Assembly: GCF_000515275.1 (NCBI RefSeq)
Contig: NZ_KI911560.1
Coordinates: forward strand, 1,178,001-1,242,000
Length of the DNA: 64,000 bases
Source of the DNA: Methylophilus sp. 5
GTDB taxonomy: Bacteria; Pseudomonadota; Gammaproteobacteria; Burkholderiales; Methylophilaceae
Direction: 5' to 3'
Position numbers and translations under genes: made by a program. The notes beneath the pieces were generated by a model, which made no database searches, was not told the DNA's origin, and worked only from the letters and a program-made list of their open reading frames with translations. This document shows positions 19,821-29,040 of the stretch, piece by piece; positions within the stretch are counted from its first letter, which is position 1; every line of letters begins with the position of its first letter.

Positions 19821-21707
19821 TTAACTCAAATTCAACGCTTTCAAGCGGCGATACAATGTATTTCTGCTCATGCCAAGCTGGCGCGCCACGGCAGAGATAT
19901 TGCCCGCCTGCTGCTGCATTGCCAACCGGATCGCTTCATCCGACTGCGCTTTTAACGTCATTAACATGGGCGCTGCAAGCGGTTCTACCGTCGCATCAAT
20001 ATAAAGCTCATCCAAAAAATCTTGCGTTAAGTGCTGCAAGCCGATCAAAGCACCGTCTGCGAGTGCTACCGCGGTGCGCAATACATTATGCAATTGCCGC
20101 ACATTGCCAGGCCATGGATGCCGCGCAAACAGTGCCATGACTTCAGTGTCTATGTCACTATTGGTTGCCTGTTCTACTTGCAAAATCAGGCTGATTAATC
20201 GCTGCAGGTCTTTACGCTGGCGCAAGGCTGGCAACTGTACCGTCAAGCCATTAATACGGTAATACAAATCACTGCGAAACTCACCCGAGGCGACTTTATC
20301 TTTTAATTTTTGGTTGGTCGCGCTAATCAGCATAAAATTCACAGGGATGGATTTGCTAGAACCCAGTGGCGTCACACTACGCTCTTGTAACACACGCAAT
20401 AATCGCGCTTGCAACGATAAAGGCATGTCGCCGATTTCATCTAGGAACAGCGTGCCGCCGTCAGCCTGCTGAATTTTGCCGAGATTGCCTTTGCGCTTGG
20501 CGCCGGTATAAGCGCCTTCTTCATAGCCAAATAACTCCGCCTCAATCAGGCCTTCTGGCAATGCCGCACAATTCACAGCAATAAAAGGGCGTTCGCGCCG
20601 TGTGCTGGCATCATGGATAGCACGCGAAAACAGCTCTTTACCCGCCCCAGTTTCACCCAGCACCAAGACCGGAATCTCACGATTTAATACTTGCTTAACC
20701 TGTGTAATCGCCAATTTCAGTTGTGGATCGCCACTGTCGAGCAACTCAAGGCTGGCGGCTGATTCTCGTGGTTGTGTCATGGCAGGCTTGCGGCTTGACG
20801 CGCGTGCCGACGCACGTGCAAACAGCGGCGCACCATTACGCAATCTGAGTGGGAATAATAAATCTGCGCCTAAACCGCGCTGTTTAAAAGCGAGCCAGGA
20901 CTCATCAAAAATGTCATCAAACTTAACCGGCCTGCTCGCCAGCACATCTTCATCCAAAGGCAGCCCAAACTGAAACTGGCCACTGCGGTTAATCGCACGC
21001 AGCAAACCAGTGTCATCAAACAAGGCCAAGCCCTCCCACAAGGTGCCAATAAACTCTGGCCTGGCATGAAAATGCACGCCAATATCGCCTTCTACCATGG
21101 CATGGAACAAGCGGTTTTCTACCATTTGTGCGGCCATTTTAACCAGCGCCAGCGTGTGTTGCTGAGGCTGATTCAAATCGTTGGACACATCCAGGGTAGC
21201 CACCAGCTGGTTGTTGGCGGCAAAAATAGGCACGGCAGAACAACTCAATGAATGGTGATAAGCCATAAAGTGCTCAGCCCCTTGCACACTGATAGGCGCG
21301 CGCTCTACCAGCGCCGTGCCGATCGCATTGGTGCCACGGTGCTCTTCACTCCATGACGCACCAGGCAACAAGGAAGCACGCACATCCCCTTGCGCGACGC
21401 CTTCGCCCATGGTGCGCAAAATAACGCCTTCGTTGTCGGTCAAAATGACCAGGCTACGGGTATGTGCAATTTGCTCACTCAAGGTCAGCATCTCTGGCTC
21501 GGCATGCGCCAGTAGCAAACGATTTTTTTCCAGTCGCTGCGTTAACTCCTGGGCCGTAATGATCTGATCATGGGCCGGCGCCTGCTCATCAACCCCTTTG
21601 ACCATGCAGCGCCGCCAGGAGCGTTCAATCGCCTCAGCAATGGCAAGCTGATCGTCACGCATGGCCGGTAATGCTGACTGTGAAGTAGATTGAGAAAACT
21701 TGGACAT
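19821..21707 (-). CDS. AcoR-type sigma-54-dependent transcriptional activator
   Basis: A 628-residue enhancer-binding protein. The N-terminal half contains a GAF-like sensor region (around ILTDNEGVIL and LSCSAVPIF) as in AcoR. A central AAA+ domain follows with Walker A GETGAGKE, the sigma-54 contact loop GAYTGA (a variant of GAFTGA), LFLDEIGD and the R-finger region FRSDLYYR. The C terminus has a Fis-type helix-turn-helix with ISAVARQLGMSRNTLYRRLK. AcoR-like proteins activate alcohol, acetoin or quinoprotein dehydrogenase operons. It is transcribed divergently from xoxF, whose promoter is a consensus sigma-54 site, so xoxF is the obvious target. I chose ATG 21707; a GTG at 21758 would add 17 residues. 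Confidence 0.88.
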   Translation of the reverse strand: MSKFSQSTSQSALPAMRDDQLAIAEAIERSWRRCMVKGVDEQAPAHDQIITAQELTQRLEKNRLLLAHAEPEMLTLSEQIAHTRSLVILTDNEGVILRTMGEGVAQGDVRASLLPGASWSEEHRGTNAIGTALVERAPISVQGAEHFMAYHHSLSCSAVPIFAANNQLVATLDVSNDLNQPQQHTLALVKMAAQMVENRLFHAMVEGDIGVHFHARPEFIGTLWEGLALFDDTGLLRAINRSGQFQFGLPLDEDVLASRPVKFDDIFDESWLAFKQRGLGADLLFPLRLRNGAPLFARASARASSRKPAMTQPRESAASLELLDSGDPQLKLAITQVKQVLNREIPVLVLGETGAGKELFSRAIHDASTRRERPFIAVNCAALPEGLIEAELFGYEEGAYTGAKRKGNLGKIQQADGGTLFLDEIGDMPLSLQARLLRVLQERSVTPLGSSKSIPVNFMLISATNQKLKDKVASGEFRSDLYYRINGLTVQLPALRQRKDLQRLISLILQVEQATNSDIDTEVMALFARHPWPGNVRQLHNVLRTAVALADGALIGLQHLTQDFLDELYIDATVEPLAAPMLMTLKAQSDEAIRLAMQQQAGNISAVARQLGMSRNTLYRRLKALNLS

Positions 21708-21714
21708 GACTGCC

Positions 21715-21769
21715 TGAACACCTGTATCACCGATTGAACAACTGTACCAGTTTGACACACCACTGAACA
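21715..21769. promoter_or_regulatory. Candidate upstream activator sites (TGAACA repeats)
   Basis: Three direct copies of TGAACA begin at 21715, 21735 and 21764, with a near copy TGACAC at 21753. They lie 125-180 bp upstream of the expected xoxF start site, the usual distance for enhancer sites of sigma-54 activators, and directly upstream of the activator's own start codon, so autoregulation is possible. Spacing of 20 and 29 bp is near two and three helical turns. The assignment is by position and repetition only. Confidence 0.4.
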
Positions 21770-21867
21770 GTTACCACTGCCTCAGCCATGATCACGCCAA
21801 CTAGAACACATAAATAAGCATTTGATTTTAATTCATTTTTTCTATTTTCCAAAATAGTTAGCAAGGT

Positions 21868-21884
21868 TGGCACAGGCGTTGCAA
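21868..21884 (+). promoter_or_regulatory. Sigma-54 (-24/-12) promoter of xoxF
   Basis: TGGCAC, 5 bp, TTGCAA matches the RpoN consensus at every key base: GG at 21869-21870 and GC at 21881-21882 are 10 bp apart as required. Transcription should start near 21893, leaving a leader of about 80 nt before the xoxF ATG. A sigma-54 activator gene is encoded divergently just upstream. Confidence 0.85.
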
Positions 21885-21974
21885 TCAATCGTCAGCAGTC
21901 ACAAAAGAAGCGTTTGTTGACTGTCACGCAAGACCACTTATTCCAGCTTCAAACACACCATTTTGGAGGTATGT

Positions 21975-23840
21975 ATGCAACACCAAATCAAGCTCGCCAT
22001 CACTGCAATGATGCTAGCCGGCAGCACCAGCGTATGGGCCAACGCTGAACTGGACGCCATGATGAAAGACGATAACCAATGGGCAATGGCACGTAAGGAT
22101 TATGCCAACCAGGGTTACAGTCGTTTGTCACAAATCAACAAGAGTAACGTCAAAAAACTGAAACTGGCGTGGACATTTGCCACCGGCGTCAACCGTGGTC
22201 ACGAAGGTGCGCCACTGGTGATTGGCAATACCATGTATATCCACACCGCGTTCCCAAACAACGTATACGCACTCGACCTGGATGATAACCAGAAAATTGC
22301 CTGGTCTTATTTCCCCAAGCAAGACCCGGATGTGCAATCTGTGTTGTGCTGCGACAACGTGAACAAAGGCCTGGGCTACGGCGATGGCAAGATATTCCTG
22401 CAGCAAAACAACGGTGTATTAGTGGCCCTGGATGCCAAAACTGGCGCCAAATTGTGGGACGTTAAAGTGAATGACCCAAAAATGGGCTCAGCCAATACCA
22501 ACGTACCTCACGTTTTTAAAGACAAAGTCGTGACCGGCTGTTCTGGCGGTGAATTCGGTGTGCGTTGCCATATTTCTGCTTACAACATCAAAGATGGCAG
22601 CCTGGCCTGGAAAGCTTACAGCACAGGTGCTGACAGCGAAATGCTGATAGGCAAAGACTTCAACAAGGAAAACCCGCATTACAGTGCATTGTCTGTGTAT
22701 CAGGATGTCAACGGCGGCAACAAAGAAGGCGGCTCCTTCAAGCCGCTGGATAAATCCCAATTAAAATATCCTGAAGCAGACCTGGGTGTACGCACTTGGC
22801 TGAAACCACAGCAGCAGAAAGATGGCTGGCAAAACGGTGGCGGCCCAACTTGGGGCTGGTACTCTTACGACCCTAAATTGAACCTGATGTACTACGGCAC
22901 CGGCAACCCAGGCACCTGGAACCCGGACGTGCGCCCAGGCGACAACAAATGGTCAATGACGATTTTTGCCCGCGACCTCGATACAGGCATGGCACGCTGG
23001 GGCTACCAGATGACGCCACATGACGAGTGGGACTACGACGGCATGAACGAGATCATTTTGTGGGAAGCCAATGGCAAACAACTGGCCTCACACTTTGACC
23101 GTAACGGTTTTGGCTACACCTTTGACCGCACCAACGGCACCTTGCTGGTGGCCGAAAAAATGCATCCATTCGTTAACTGGGCCAGCAAGATCGACCTGAA
23201 AACCGGCATCCCGGTCAAAGATGCAAAATACTCCACGCACCAGGACTACAACGCCAAAGGCGTGTGCCCATCTGCATTAGGTGTCAAAGACGAGCAACCC
23301 GCGGCTTACTCACCAAAAAACAAAACCTTTTACGTGCCGCTTAACCATGTGTGCATGACCTATGAGCCGGTTGAATCCAAATATGTGGCTGGCCAACCAT
23401 GGGTAGGCGCAACCTTGACCATGTTTGCTGGCCCGGACGGTGTAATGGGTGGCTTTATGGCCTGGGACGGTTTAAAAGGCAAAACCCAGTGGTACAACAA
23501 AGAGAAATTCTCTGCCTGGGGTGGTGCATTAGTGACTGCGTCTGACCTGGTGTTTTACGGCACGCTGGACCGCTGGGTAAAAGCACTCGATGCCAAAACC
23601 GGTAAAGAACTGTGGAAATTCCAGGTCGGCTCAGGCGTGGTCGGCAACATGATCACCTACGGCCACAAAGGCAAGCAATACGTCGGCGTGCTGTCTGGCA
23701 TTGGTGGCTGGGCAGGCGTGGCGATGAACCTTGGCCTGACTAACGATACCGATGGTTTAGGCGCAGCGGGTGGTTACAAAGAGCTGACCAAATACAACGC
23801 CGCGCCTGGTGGCGGTGGCATGAACGTATTCAGTTTATAA
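21975..23840 (+). CDS. xoxF: Lanthanide-type PQQ-dependent methanol dehydrogenase
   Basis: A periplasmic quinoprotein that oxidises methanol (or another short alcohol) and passes electrons to a cytochrome c. The precursor is 621 residues with a signal peptide cleaved near SVWA-NAEL. Hallmarks of the eight-bladed PQQ propeller are the adjacent C125-C126 in SVLCCDN and repeated W-motifs such as DAKTGAKLWD and DAKTGKELWKF. The catalytic segment reads PHDEWDYDG, with Asp353 and a second Asp two residues on (355); that extra Asp is the mark of XoxF enzymes using lanthanides, where calcium MxaF has Ala. The ATG at 21975 follows a GGAGG site by 5 bp. A cytochrome c gene follows 13 bp later. The XoxF clade was not determined; Methylophilaceae often carry XoxF4. 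Confidence 0.92.
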   Translation: MQHQIKLAITAMMLAGSTSVWANAELDAMMKDDNQWAMARKDYANQGYSRLSQINKSNVKKLKLAWTFATGVNRGHEGAPLVIGNTMYIHTAFPNNVYALDLDDNQKIAWSYFPKQDPDVQSVLCCDNVNKGLGYGDGKIFLQQNNGVLVALDAKTGAKLWDVKVNDPKMGSANTNVPHVFKDKVVTGCSGGEFGVRCHISAYNIKDGSLAWKAYSTGADSEMLIGKDFNKENPHYSALSVYQDVNGGNKEGGSFKPLDKSQLKYPEADLGVRTWLKPQQQKDGWQNGGGPTWGWYSYDPKLNLMYYGTGNPGTWNPDVRPGDNKWSMTIFARDLDTGMARWGYQMTPHDEWDYDGMNEIILWEANGKQLASHFDRNGFGYTFDRTNGTLLVAEKMHPFVNWASKIDLKTGIPVKDAKYSTHQDYNAKGVCPSALGVKDEQPAAYSPKNKTFYVPLNHVCMTYEPVESKYVAGQPWVGATLTMFAGPDGVMGGFMAWDGLKGKTQWYNKEKFSAWGGALVTASDLVFYGTLDRWVKALDAKTGKELWKFQVGSGVVGNMITYGHKGKQYVGVLSGIGGWAGVAMNLGLTNDTDGLGAAGGYKELTKYNAAPGGGGMNVFSL

Positions 23841-23853
23841 AAGAGGATCTCTG

Positions 23854-24174
23854 ATGCAATTATTTAACAAAACATTGCTGGCAACAGCGTTACTCGCGAT
23901 GACTGCCTCCGCAGTTGCAAGCAGTGGCGCTGAAGCGTTGGCACAAAAAAGCGGCTGCTTGCTGTGCCACGGCGTAGACAAAAAAGTGGTTGGCCCGGCT
24001 TATAAAGAAGTCGCCGCCAAATACAAAGGCGATAAAACGGCTGAAGCCAAACTGGTACAAAAAGTCAAAACCGGTGGCGGTGGCGTCTGGGGCGAAATGC
24101 CCATGCCGCCTAACAGCCCGCAAGTAAAGGACGACGATATCAAAACCATCGTCCAGTGGGTGTTAAGCCTGTAG
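23854..24174 (+). CDS. Small class I cytochrome c, likely electron acceptor of XoxF
   Basis: A 106-residue precursor with a signal peptide (cleavage after about SAVA-SSG). The heme-binding motif CLLCH gives C35, C38 and H39; the sixth ligand is probably a Met in GEMPMPPNS. The fold matches cytochrome c551/c552-like monoheme proteins, though the position behind xoxF would earn the name xoxG. It is co-transcribed with xoxF and followed by a terminator. It is smaller than the XoxG/MxaG proteins I know from other methylotrophs, so its role as the direct acceptor is inferred from context. Confidence 0.88.
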   Translation: MQLFNKTLLATALLAMTASAVASSGAEALAQKSGCLLCHGVDKKVVGPAYKEVAAKYKGDKTAEAKLVQKVKTGGGGVWGEMPMPPNSPQVKDDDIKTIVQWVLSL

Positions 24175-24270
24175 TTTAGTCAACATGGCGTCAGTGGCTG
24201 CGTGTCGCACATGCGCCCGCGCGTTCACTGATGCCATGTTTTCTATTGTTTTACCATTGATCTCCGAGTG

Positions 24271-24300
24271 TGGCCAACCCGCAAGGGTTGGCTTTTTTTT
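24271..24300 (+). terminator. Intrinsic terminator after xoxF-cytochrome c
   Basis: GGCCAACCC, short loop, GGGTTGGC followed by eight T. It ends the sigma-54-driven transcript before the downstream transporter gene. Confidence 0.85.
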
Positions 24301-24343
24301 GCGCTAATATTAGCCGCTTTATAAAAGCGTTTACAATGCGGGC

Positions 24344-25588
24344 ATGACCATCGCACAAACCCTGTTTACGCGCCGCATGCTGATGTGTGTGGCCTTAGGC
24401 TTTAGCTCCGGCTTGCCACTTTACCTGCTACTGCAACTCTTGCCCGCCTGGCTACGCAGTGAAGGCCTTAACCTCAAAACCATCGCCGCCTTTGCCTTTA
24501 TACAATTGCCCTACACCTGGAAGTTCTTGTGGGCACCGCTGATGGATAGATACAGCTTATTGCAGTCGCTAGGCCGTCGCCGCAGCTGGATTCTGGCCAC
24601 GCAACTGGCCCTACTGGCCAGCATCATCAGCCTGGGCATGTTTCAACCGCAACAAGACATCACCATGGTCGCCACACTGGCGACATTGGTCGCGCTGTTT
24701 TCCGCCAGCCAGGATATTGTCATTGACGCTTACCGTCGTGAAATTTTAAGTGATCAAGAGCTTGGCCTTGGCAACAGCATACACGTCAACGCCTACCGCA
24801 TTGCAGGCCTGGTGCCCGGCTCACTGGCGCTCATCCTCGCCGATCACCTGCCATGGTCACAAGTCTTCATCATTGTGGGCCTGTTTATGTTGCCGGGCAT
24901 CGGCTTTACCCTGTGGTCGCAAGAGCCTGCCATCGTCAGCGTCCCCAAAACCTTGCTCGCCTCAGTCGTAGAGCCCTTTAAAGAATTCATGCAACGCAAC
25001 GGCTGGCAACACGCGCTGTGGGTATTACTGTTTATCCTACTGTATAAACTGGGTGATAGCATGGCCACCGCACTCGCCACCCCGTTTTACATAGACATGG
25101 GCTTTAGCAAAACCGACATTGGCGCCATCGCCAAAGGCAGTGGCCTGCTCATGCAAATTGCTGGGGCTTTTGTAGGTGGCCTGTGGATGCTCAAATTAGG
25201 CATCAATCGTGGCTTATGGGTATTTGGCGTGGTTCAAGCGTTATCTATCCTCGGCTTTGCCTGGTTGGCACAAAGCGGCCCATTTACAGAAATCGGCGCG
25301 GCCGAGCGCAGCATGCTGGCATTTGTGATTGGCTTTGAAGCATTTGGCGTTGGTCTAGGCACCGCAGCCTATGTCGCCTATATGGCACGTGAAACTAACC
25401 CGGCGTATACCGCCACACAACTCGCCTTGTTTACCAGCTTATCTGCTGTACCACGCTCGGTATTTAACGCGCTGACTGGTGGCATGGTGGAAAGCCTCGG
25501 GTGGGAGCGGTTTTTTTATGTGTGCACTCTGCTGGCGATTCCGGGGATGTTGCTGTTGTTTAAAGTGGCACCTTGGCGAGAACGCTAA
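24344..25588 (+). CDS. AmpG-like MFS permease
   Basis: A 414-residue transporter with about 12 membrane helices. The N-terminal phrases LGFSSGLPLYLLLQLLPAWL and PYTWKFLWAPLMDRY, followed by GRRRSW, are typical of AmpG, the inner-membrane permease that imports GlcNAc-anhydromuropeptides for cell-wall recycling. A charged DAYRREIL segment follows. The muropeptide ligase gene mpl occurs 9 kb away in the same window, consistent with an active recycling pathway, although the two are not linked. Confidence 0.82.
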   Translation: MTIAQTLFTRRMLMCVALGFSSGLPLYLLLQLLPAWLRSEGLNLKTIAAFAFIQLPYTWKFLWAPLMDRYSLLQSLGRRRSWILATQLALLASIISLGMFQPQQDITMVATLATLVALFSASQDIVIDAYRREILSDQELGLGNSIHVNAYRIAGLVPGSLALILADHLPWSQVFIIVGLFMLPGIGFTLWSQEPAIVSVPKTLLASVVEPFKEFMQRNGWQHALWVLLFILLYKLGDSMATALATPFYIDMGFSKTDIGAIAKGSGLLMQIAGAFVGGLWMLKLGINRGLWVFGVVQALSILGFAWLAQSGPFTEIGAAERSMLAFVIGFEAFGVGLGTAAYVAYMARETNPAYTATQLALFTSLSAVPRSVFNALTGGMVESLGWERFFYVCTLLAIPGMLLLFKVAPWRER

Positions 25589-25650
25589 TTAATTGCTCAC
25601 AACCAGCATTACTCGACACACCAACATTTGTTAGTTGTTATGACGACTCG

Positions 25651-26204
25651 TTTCGCCTCTCGGCGAGTCACTTTCTGGTGCTTGTCCCCCAGAAAGTAAC
25701 CAAAGAGGACGACACCCAGCCATCACGGCCTTCGGCTTCCTTGCGTTGCTCAACAAAATAAGCCGGTCACGAAACTCAACCTAGCGGGCTGCAAACCCCG
25801 CAGCCCACCGCGGGATTCGAACAGTCGCTCCCTCTTCTCTTATTTTGTTTCCGCTACTCAGCGTGATGGAATGGGATTCATCTCATTTAAGTAACATCAT
25901 TGAGAGTTGGACGATTCAAAAAACAGATTCTTTTTTCTTTCTTCAGCTCACTAACGGTTGCAGTCGCATGGTGTTCGGGGCCCCCATCTGCCGCGCCGAG
26001 TAGCGCAGGCGAAGTGGGAGTTTTCGGCCATCGGCTGTTTGAGCTCCGCAACAAGCCACGAAGTGTGTGGCTTGTCAGGACGAGTTTCGATGGACGCCCA
26101 CTTTGACGAGCAACGCAGGAATCAAGCGGAAGCTGGGGTGCATTTCTTTTGGTTACTTGTTCTTTGGGCAAGCAAAGAAAAGTAACTCGCTGAAAAAGCG
26201 AAAA
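25651..26204. repeat. Structured palindromic intergenic element, copy 2
   Basis: Second copy, filling the gap between the convergent AmpG-like and MFS genes. The ends repeat the inverted TTTCGCC...GCGAGTCACTTTCTG pattern. In this copy the arms are swapped relative to copy 1: the left arm carries the AAATAAG/CTTATTT stem and the right arm carries GAAGTGGG/CCCACTTT. The apical hairpins are GGGCTGC, 7 nt, GCAGCCC (25786-25806) and ACAAGCCAC, 7 nt, GTGGCTTGT (26051-26075). A trailing segment to about 26300, with a CCTTTTAT(C/T)GCAATCA phrase, is shared with copies 3 and 4. Confidence 0.8.
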
Positions 26205-26337
26205 GAAACCTAACAAACAACCATAAACATGTGGGCCTCAATGCCGCCCCCTACGACGACGAATCAAAGAATAACCTTTTATCGCAATCAAACCACGCCT
26301 ACGCCAAAATGACAGAGTAAACGCCCACACGCATGCG

Positions 26338-27540
26338 CTACACCAACGCTGGCTTAGCCTCCCGAATCGGCAAATTCGCCACCGCCGCCAACACAGCTAA
26401 AACAATATCCCCACACCACATCCACACATAACTACCATTGGCATAAAACACCAACCCACCCAGCCAGGCACCAAAAAAGCCGCCAATCTGATGGCTGAGC
26501 AGGGTGAATCCAAACAGAGTGGCCAGATAGCGCGGGCCGAATAACTTGCCGACTAATCCGGCGGTGGGTGGCACGGTTGAGAGCCAGGTGAATCCCAGCA
26601 CGGCGGCAAACAGATAAAACGTCCATGGTGTTTTAGGCGCCGCCAGATAAGCAGCGACTGCAATAGCGCGTAACGCATACATCCAGAACAAAATCATTTT
26701 CATACGCCTGGTTTGCCCCAACCAGCCCGCATATAAGCTGCCAGCCACGTTGGATAAGCCAATAATGGCGAGTGAGGTTGCACCCACTGTTGGCGTCAAG
26801 CCGCAGAGGTTTACTTCACCCGGCAGATGCGTGACCAAAAAGGCGATATGGAAGCCACAGGTGAAAAAGCCAATATGTAGGCACCAATAGCTGCGGTCTT
26901 TAAAGGCGATGCGCAATTGCTGTCCCAGTGTGATGCCTTCATCCACTTTTGCCGATGGGTGTTTGCTGGCGCCTGGCTTGTCTCGCAAGGGCAACGCCAT
27001 GGCAATGCTGCACAGCGACGCACATGCCAGTATCAGCATGGCATTGATCCAGTTAAACGAATGAATCAATGCCTGTGACAAGGGTGCGAATACAAACTGG
27101 CCAAAGGACCCACCAGCGTTAATAAACCCTGCCGCAAATGACCTGCGCTCGGCAGGCAATTTGGCCGCAACGGCACCGATTAAAATAGAAAAACTACCGG
27201 CACCGGCGCCGACGGCTGCCAGCAAACCGATAGAAAAAATGAGGCCAGCCTGTGAGCTCACAAACGGCGTGAGCGCTAACCCCGCCGCGAGTAACAGCGT
27301 GCCAATGACAATGACTTTAAACGCACTCACGCGATCCGCCAGCATGCCAAACAGTGGCTGCGCCAGGCCCCAGGTAAACTGGGCGATAGCCATGGCAAAA
27401 CTAATGGCCACAATGCCCAACCCGGTGCTGGTGTTGAGTGGCGACACAAACAGGCCTAACGACTGGCGTATGCCCATGGTCACGGCCAAAATAGCCGCAG
27501 CAGCAATGACCAGCGTCCAGAAAGTGCGCTGTTCGGTCAT
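26338..27540 (-). CDS. MFS transporter, monocarboxylate/OFA-like
   Basis: A 400-residue protein with 12 predicted membrane helices and the MFS loop FGMLADRVSAFK between helices 2 and 3. The N terminus IRQSLGLFVSPLNTSTGLG resembles the family that includes oxalate/formate antiporters and NarK-like or YbfB-like exporters. The substrate cannot be assigned. It starts 6 bp after the xthA stop on the same strand and is probably co-transcribed with it. Confidence 0.75.
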   Translation of the reverse strand: MTEQRTFWTLVIAAAAILAVTMGIRQSLGLFVSPLNTSTGLGIVAISFAMAIAQFTWGLAQPLFGMLADRVSAFKVIVIGTLLLAAGLALTPFVSSQAGLIFSIGLLAAVGAGAGSFSILIGAVAAKLPAERRSFAAGFINAGGSFGQFVFAPLSQALIHSFNWINAMLILACASLCSIAMALPLRDKPGASKHPSAKVDEGITLGQQLRIAFKDRSYWCLHIGFFTCGFHIAFLVTHLPGEVNLCGLTPTVGATSLAIIGLSNVAGSLYAGWLGQTRRMKMILFWMYALRAIAVAAYLAAPKTPWTFYLFAAVLGFTWLSTVPPTAGLVGKLFGPRYLATLFGFTLLSHQIGGFFGAWLGGLVFYANGSYVWMWCGDIVLAVLAAVANLPIREAKPALV

Positions 27541-27546
27541 GCGTGA

Positions 27547-28320
27547 TCAGTCTGCATAATCTACCGTTAACGGCGCATGGTCACTAAAGCGTTCAGCTTT
27601 GTAGACACTGGCTGCCACTACTTTCGCCCCTAAGGCTGGCGTTGCCAGTTGATAGTCAATGCGCCAACCTACATTTTTGGTCCAGGCCTGGCCGCGGTTG
27701 CTCCACCATGTGTAGCATTCATCGGTGGTATCTGGATAAAGTCCACGATAAGTATCCACCCAACCGACACGCCCCAGTACGTCGGTCATCCAGGCGCGCT
27801 CTTCTGGCAAAAAGCCAGAGTTCTTGCGATTGCCTTTAAAGTTCTTGAGATCAATCTCCTGGTGCGCAATATTCCAGTCACCACAAATCACCACTTCACG
27901 GCCAGAAGCGACCAATTGTTCCAGGTGCGGTAAAAATAAAGCCATGACCTCAAACTTGAATTGCTGGCGCTCTTCGCCACTGGAACCACTGGGCAGATAT
28001 AAAGACACCACGCTCAGGTTGCCGTACTGACACTCCAGATAACGGCCTTCAGCATCAATATGCGCATGGCCAAGCCCGATAATGACTTTATCCGCAGGCT
28101 GCTTGCTATAGATGCCAACACCGCTATAGCCTTTTTTCTCAGCATAGTGAAAATAGCCGTGGTAACCAGGTGGCTGCAACATCTCGGGCTGCATGTCTGC
28201 TGCTTGTGCTTTGAGCTCCTGCAAGCACACAATATCGCCGCCACTATTGGCCAGCCATGGCAAAAAGCCTTTGTTACAGGCCGACCGTATGCCATTGAGG
28301 TTCAAGGTTATAATACGCAT
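27547..28320 (-). CDS. xthA: Exodeoxyribonuclease III
   Basis: A 257-residue endonuclease/exonuclease/phosphatase fold enzyme that cleaves at abasic sites in base-excision repair. Key motifs are LNLNGIRSA at the N terminus, CLQELKAQ with the metal-binding Glu, [25 protein letters not shown] and the final [12 protein letters not shown] with the catalytic His. It is divergent from pyrE with only 26 bp between start codons, so their promoters must overlap the coding ends. Confidence 0.94.
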   Translation of the reverse strand: MRIITLNLNGIRSACNKGFLPWLANSGGDIVCLQELKAQAADMQPEMLQPPGYHGYFHYAEKKGYSGVGIYSKQPADKVIIGLGHAHIDAEGRYLECQYGNLSVVSLYLPSGSSGEERQQFKFEVMALFLPHLEQLVASGREVVICGDWNIAHQEIDLKNFKGNRKNSGFLPEERAWMTDVLGRVGWVDTYRGLYPDTTDECYTWWSNRGQAWTKNVGWRIDYQLATPALGAKVVAASVYKAERFSDHAPLTVDYAD

Positions 28321-28346
28321 TGTTTAAATACTTTCTGCTTTTAAAA

Positions 28347-28994
28347 ATGACTGCCAACACACTCAGTGCCGATTTTATTGCTTTTTCCATCCAGAAACAG
28401 GTATTACGCTTTGGTGAATTTAAAACCAAAGCCGGGCGCTTGAGCCCTTATTTTTTTAACGCTGGCCTGTTTGACGATGGCGAAAGCATGCTCAAACTGG
28501 GCGAATTTTACGCTAACAGCATTCTACAGTCTGGCTTGCAATTCGACATGCTGTTTGGGCCCGCTTATAAAGGTATTCCGCTGGTCACGGCCATCAGCGT
28601 CGCCTTTGCGCGTATGGGAAAAAATTACCCTTACGCCTACAACCGCAAAGAAGCCAAAGACCATGGCGAGGGCGGCACGCTAGTCGGCGCCACACTCAAA
28701 GGCCGCGTGCTGATTATTGATGACGTGATTTCGGCAGGCACCTCTATCCGCGAGTCTGTAGAGTTGATTCGCAACGCTGGCGCCACGCCTTGCGCCGTGA
28801 GCATTGCTTTAGACCGTCAGGAAAAAGGCTTGGGTGAATTATCTGCCGTGCAAGAAGTGGAGCAAACCAACCAGATGCCGGTGGTCAGCATCGCCAAACT
28901 GGCCGACCTGTTTGCCTACTTGCAAGGCAACGACAACCTGGCGCAATATTTCCCGGCGATTGAAGCGTATCGCGCGCAATATTGCGTACGATAA
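28347..28994 (+). CDS. pyrE: Orotate phosphoribosyltransferase
   Basis: Joins orotate and PRPP to orotidine monophosphate in pyrimidine synthesis. The 215-residue protein has [22 protein letters not shown] and the PRPP-binding loop [18 protein letters not shown] chose the ATG at 28347 (MTANTL); the frame extends nine codons further upstream to a TTG without support. Its xthA-pyrE divergent pairing is common in proteobacteria. Confidence 0.95.
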   Translation: MTANTLSADFIAFSIQKQVLRFGEFKTKAGRLSPYFFNAGLFDDGESMLKLGEFYANSILQSGLQFDMLFGPAYKGIPLVTAISVAFARMGKNYPYAYNRKEAKDHGEGGTLVGATLKGRVLIIDDVISAGTSIRESVELIRNAGATPCAVSIALDRQEKGLGELSAVQEVEQTNQMPVVSIAKLADLFAYLQGNDNLAQYFPAIEAYRAQYCVR

Positions 28995-29008
28995 GACAGT
29001 GAGCCAAA

Positions 29009-29040
29009 CAATAAAGCGAGCAAATGCCCGCTTTATTTAT
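29009..29040. terminator. Bidirectional terminator between pyrE and yidB
   Basis: ATAAAGCG and CGCTTTAT flank a short loop, with A/T-rich runs outside on both strands. It can terminate pyrE from the left and the yidB-like gene from the right. Confidence 0.75.

Noticed and set aside
20258-20271. 14-base match between spacer 4 (57292-57321) and the sigma-54 activator gene
   Set aside because: Only 14 of 30 bases match and the rest differs completely. The shared part encodes a common AAA+ phrase, so it may reflect a similar gene elsewhere, or chance. It is not a second self-target.
24344-27540. The two MFS transporters as parts of the xoxF locus
   Set aside because: A strong terminator lies after the cytochrome gene, the second transporter is on the other strand, and their families (AmpG-like, monocarboxylate-like) have no known role in methanol oxidation.
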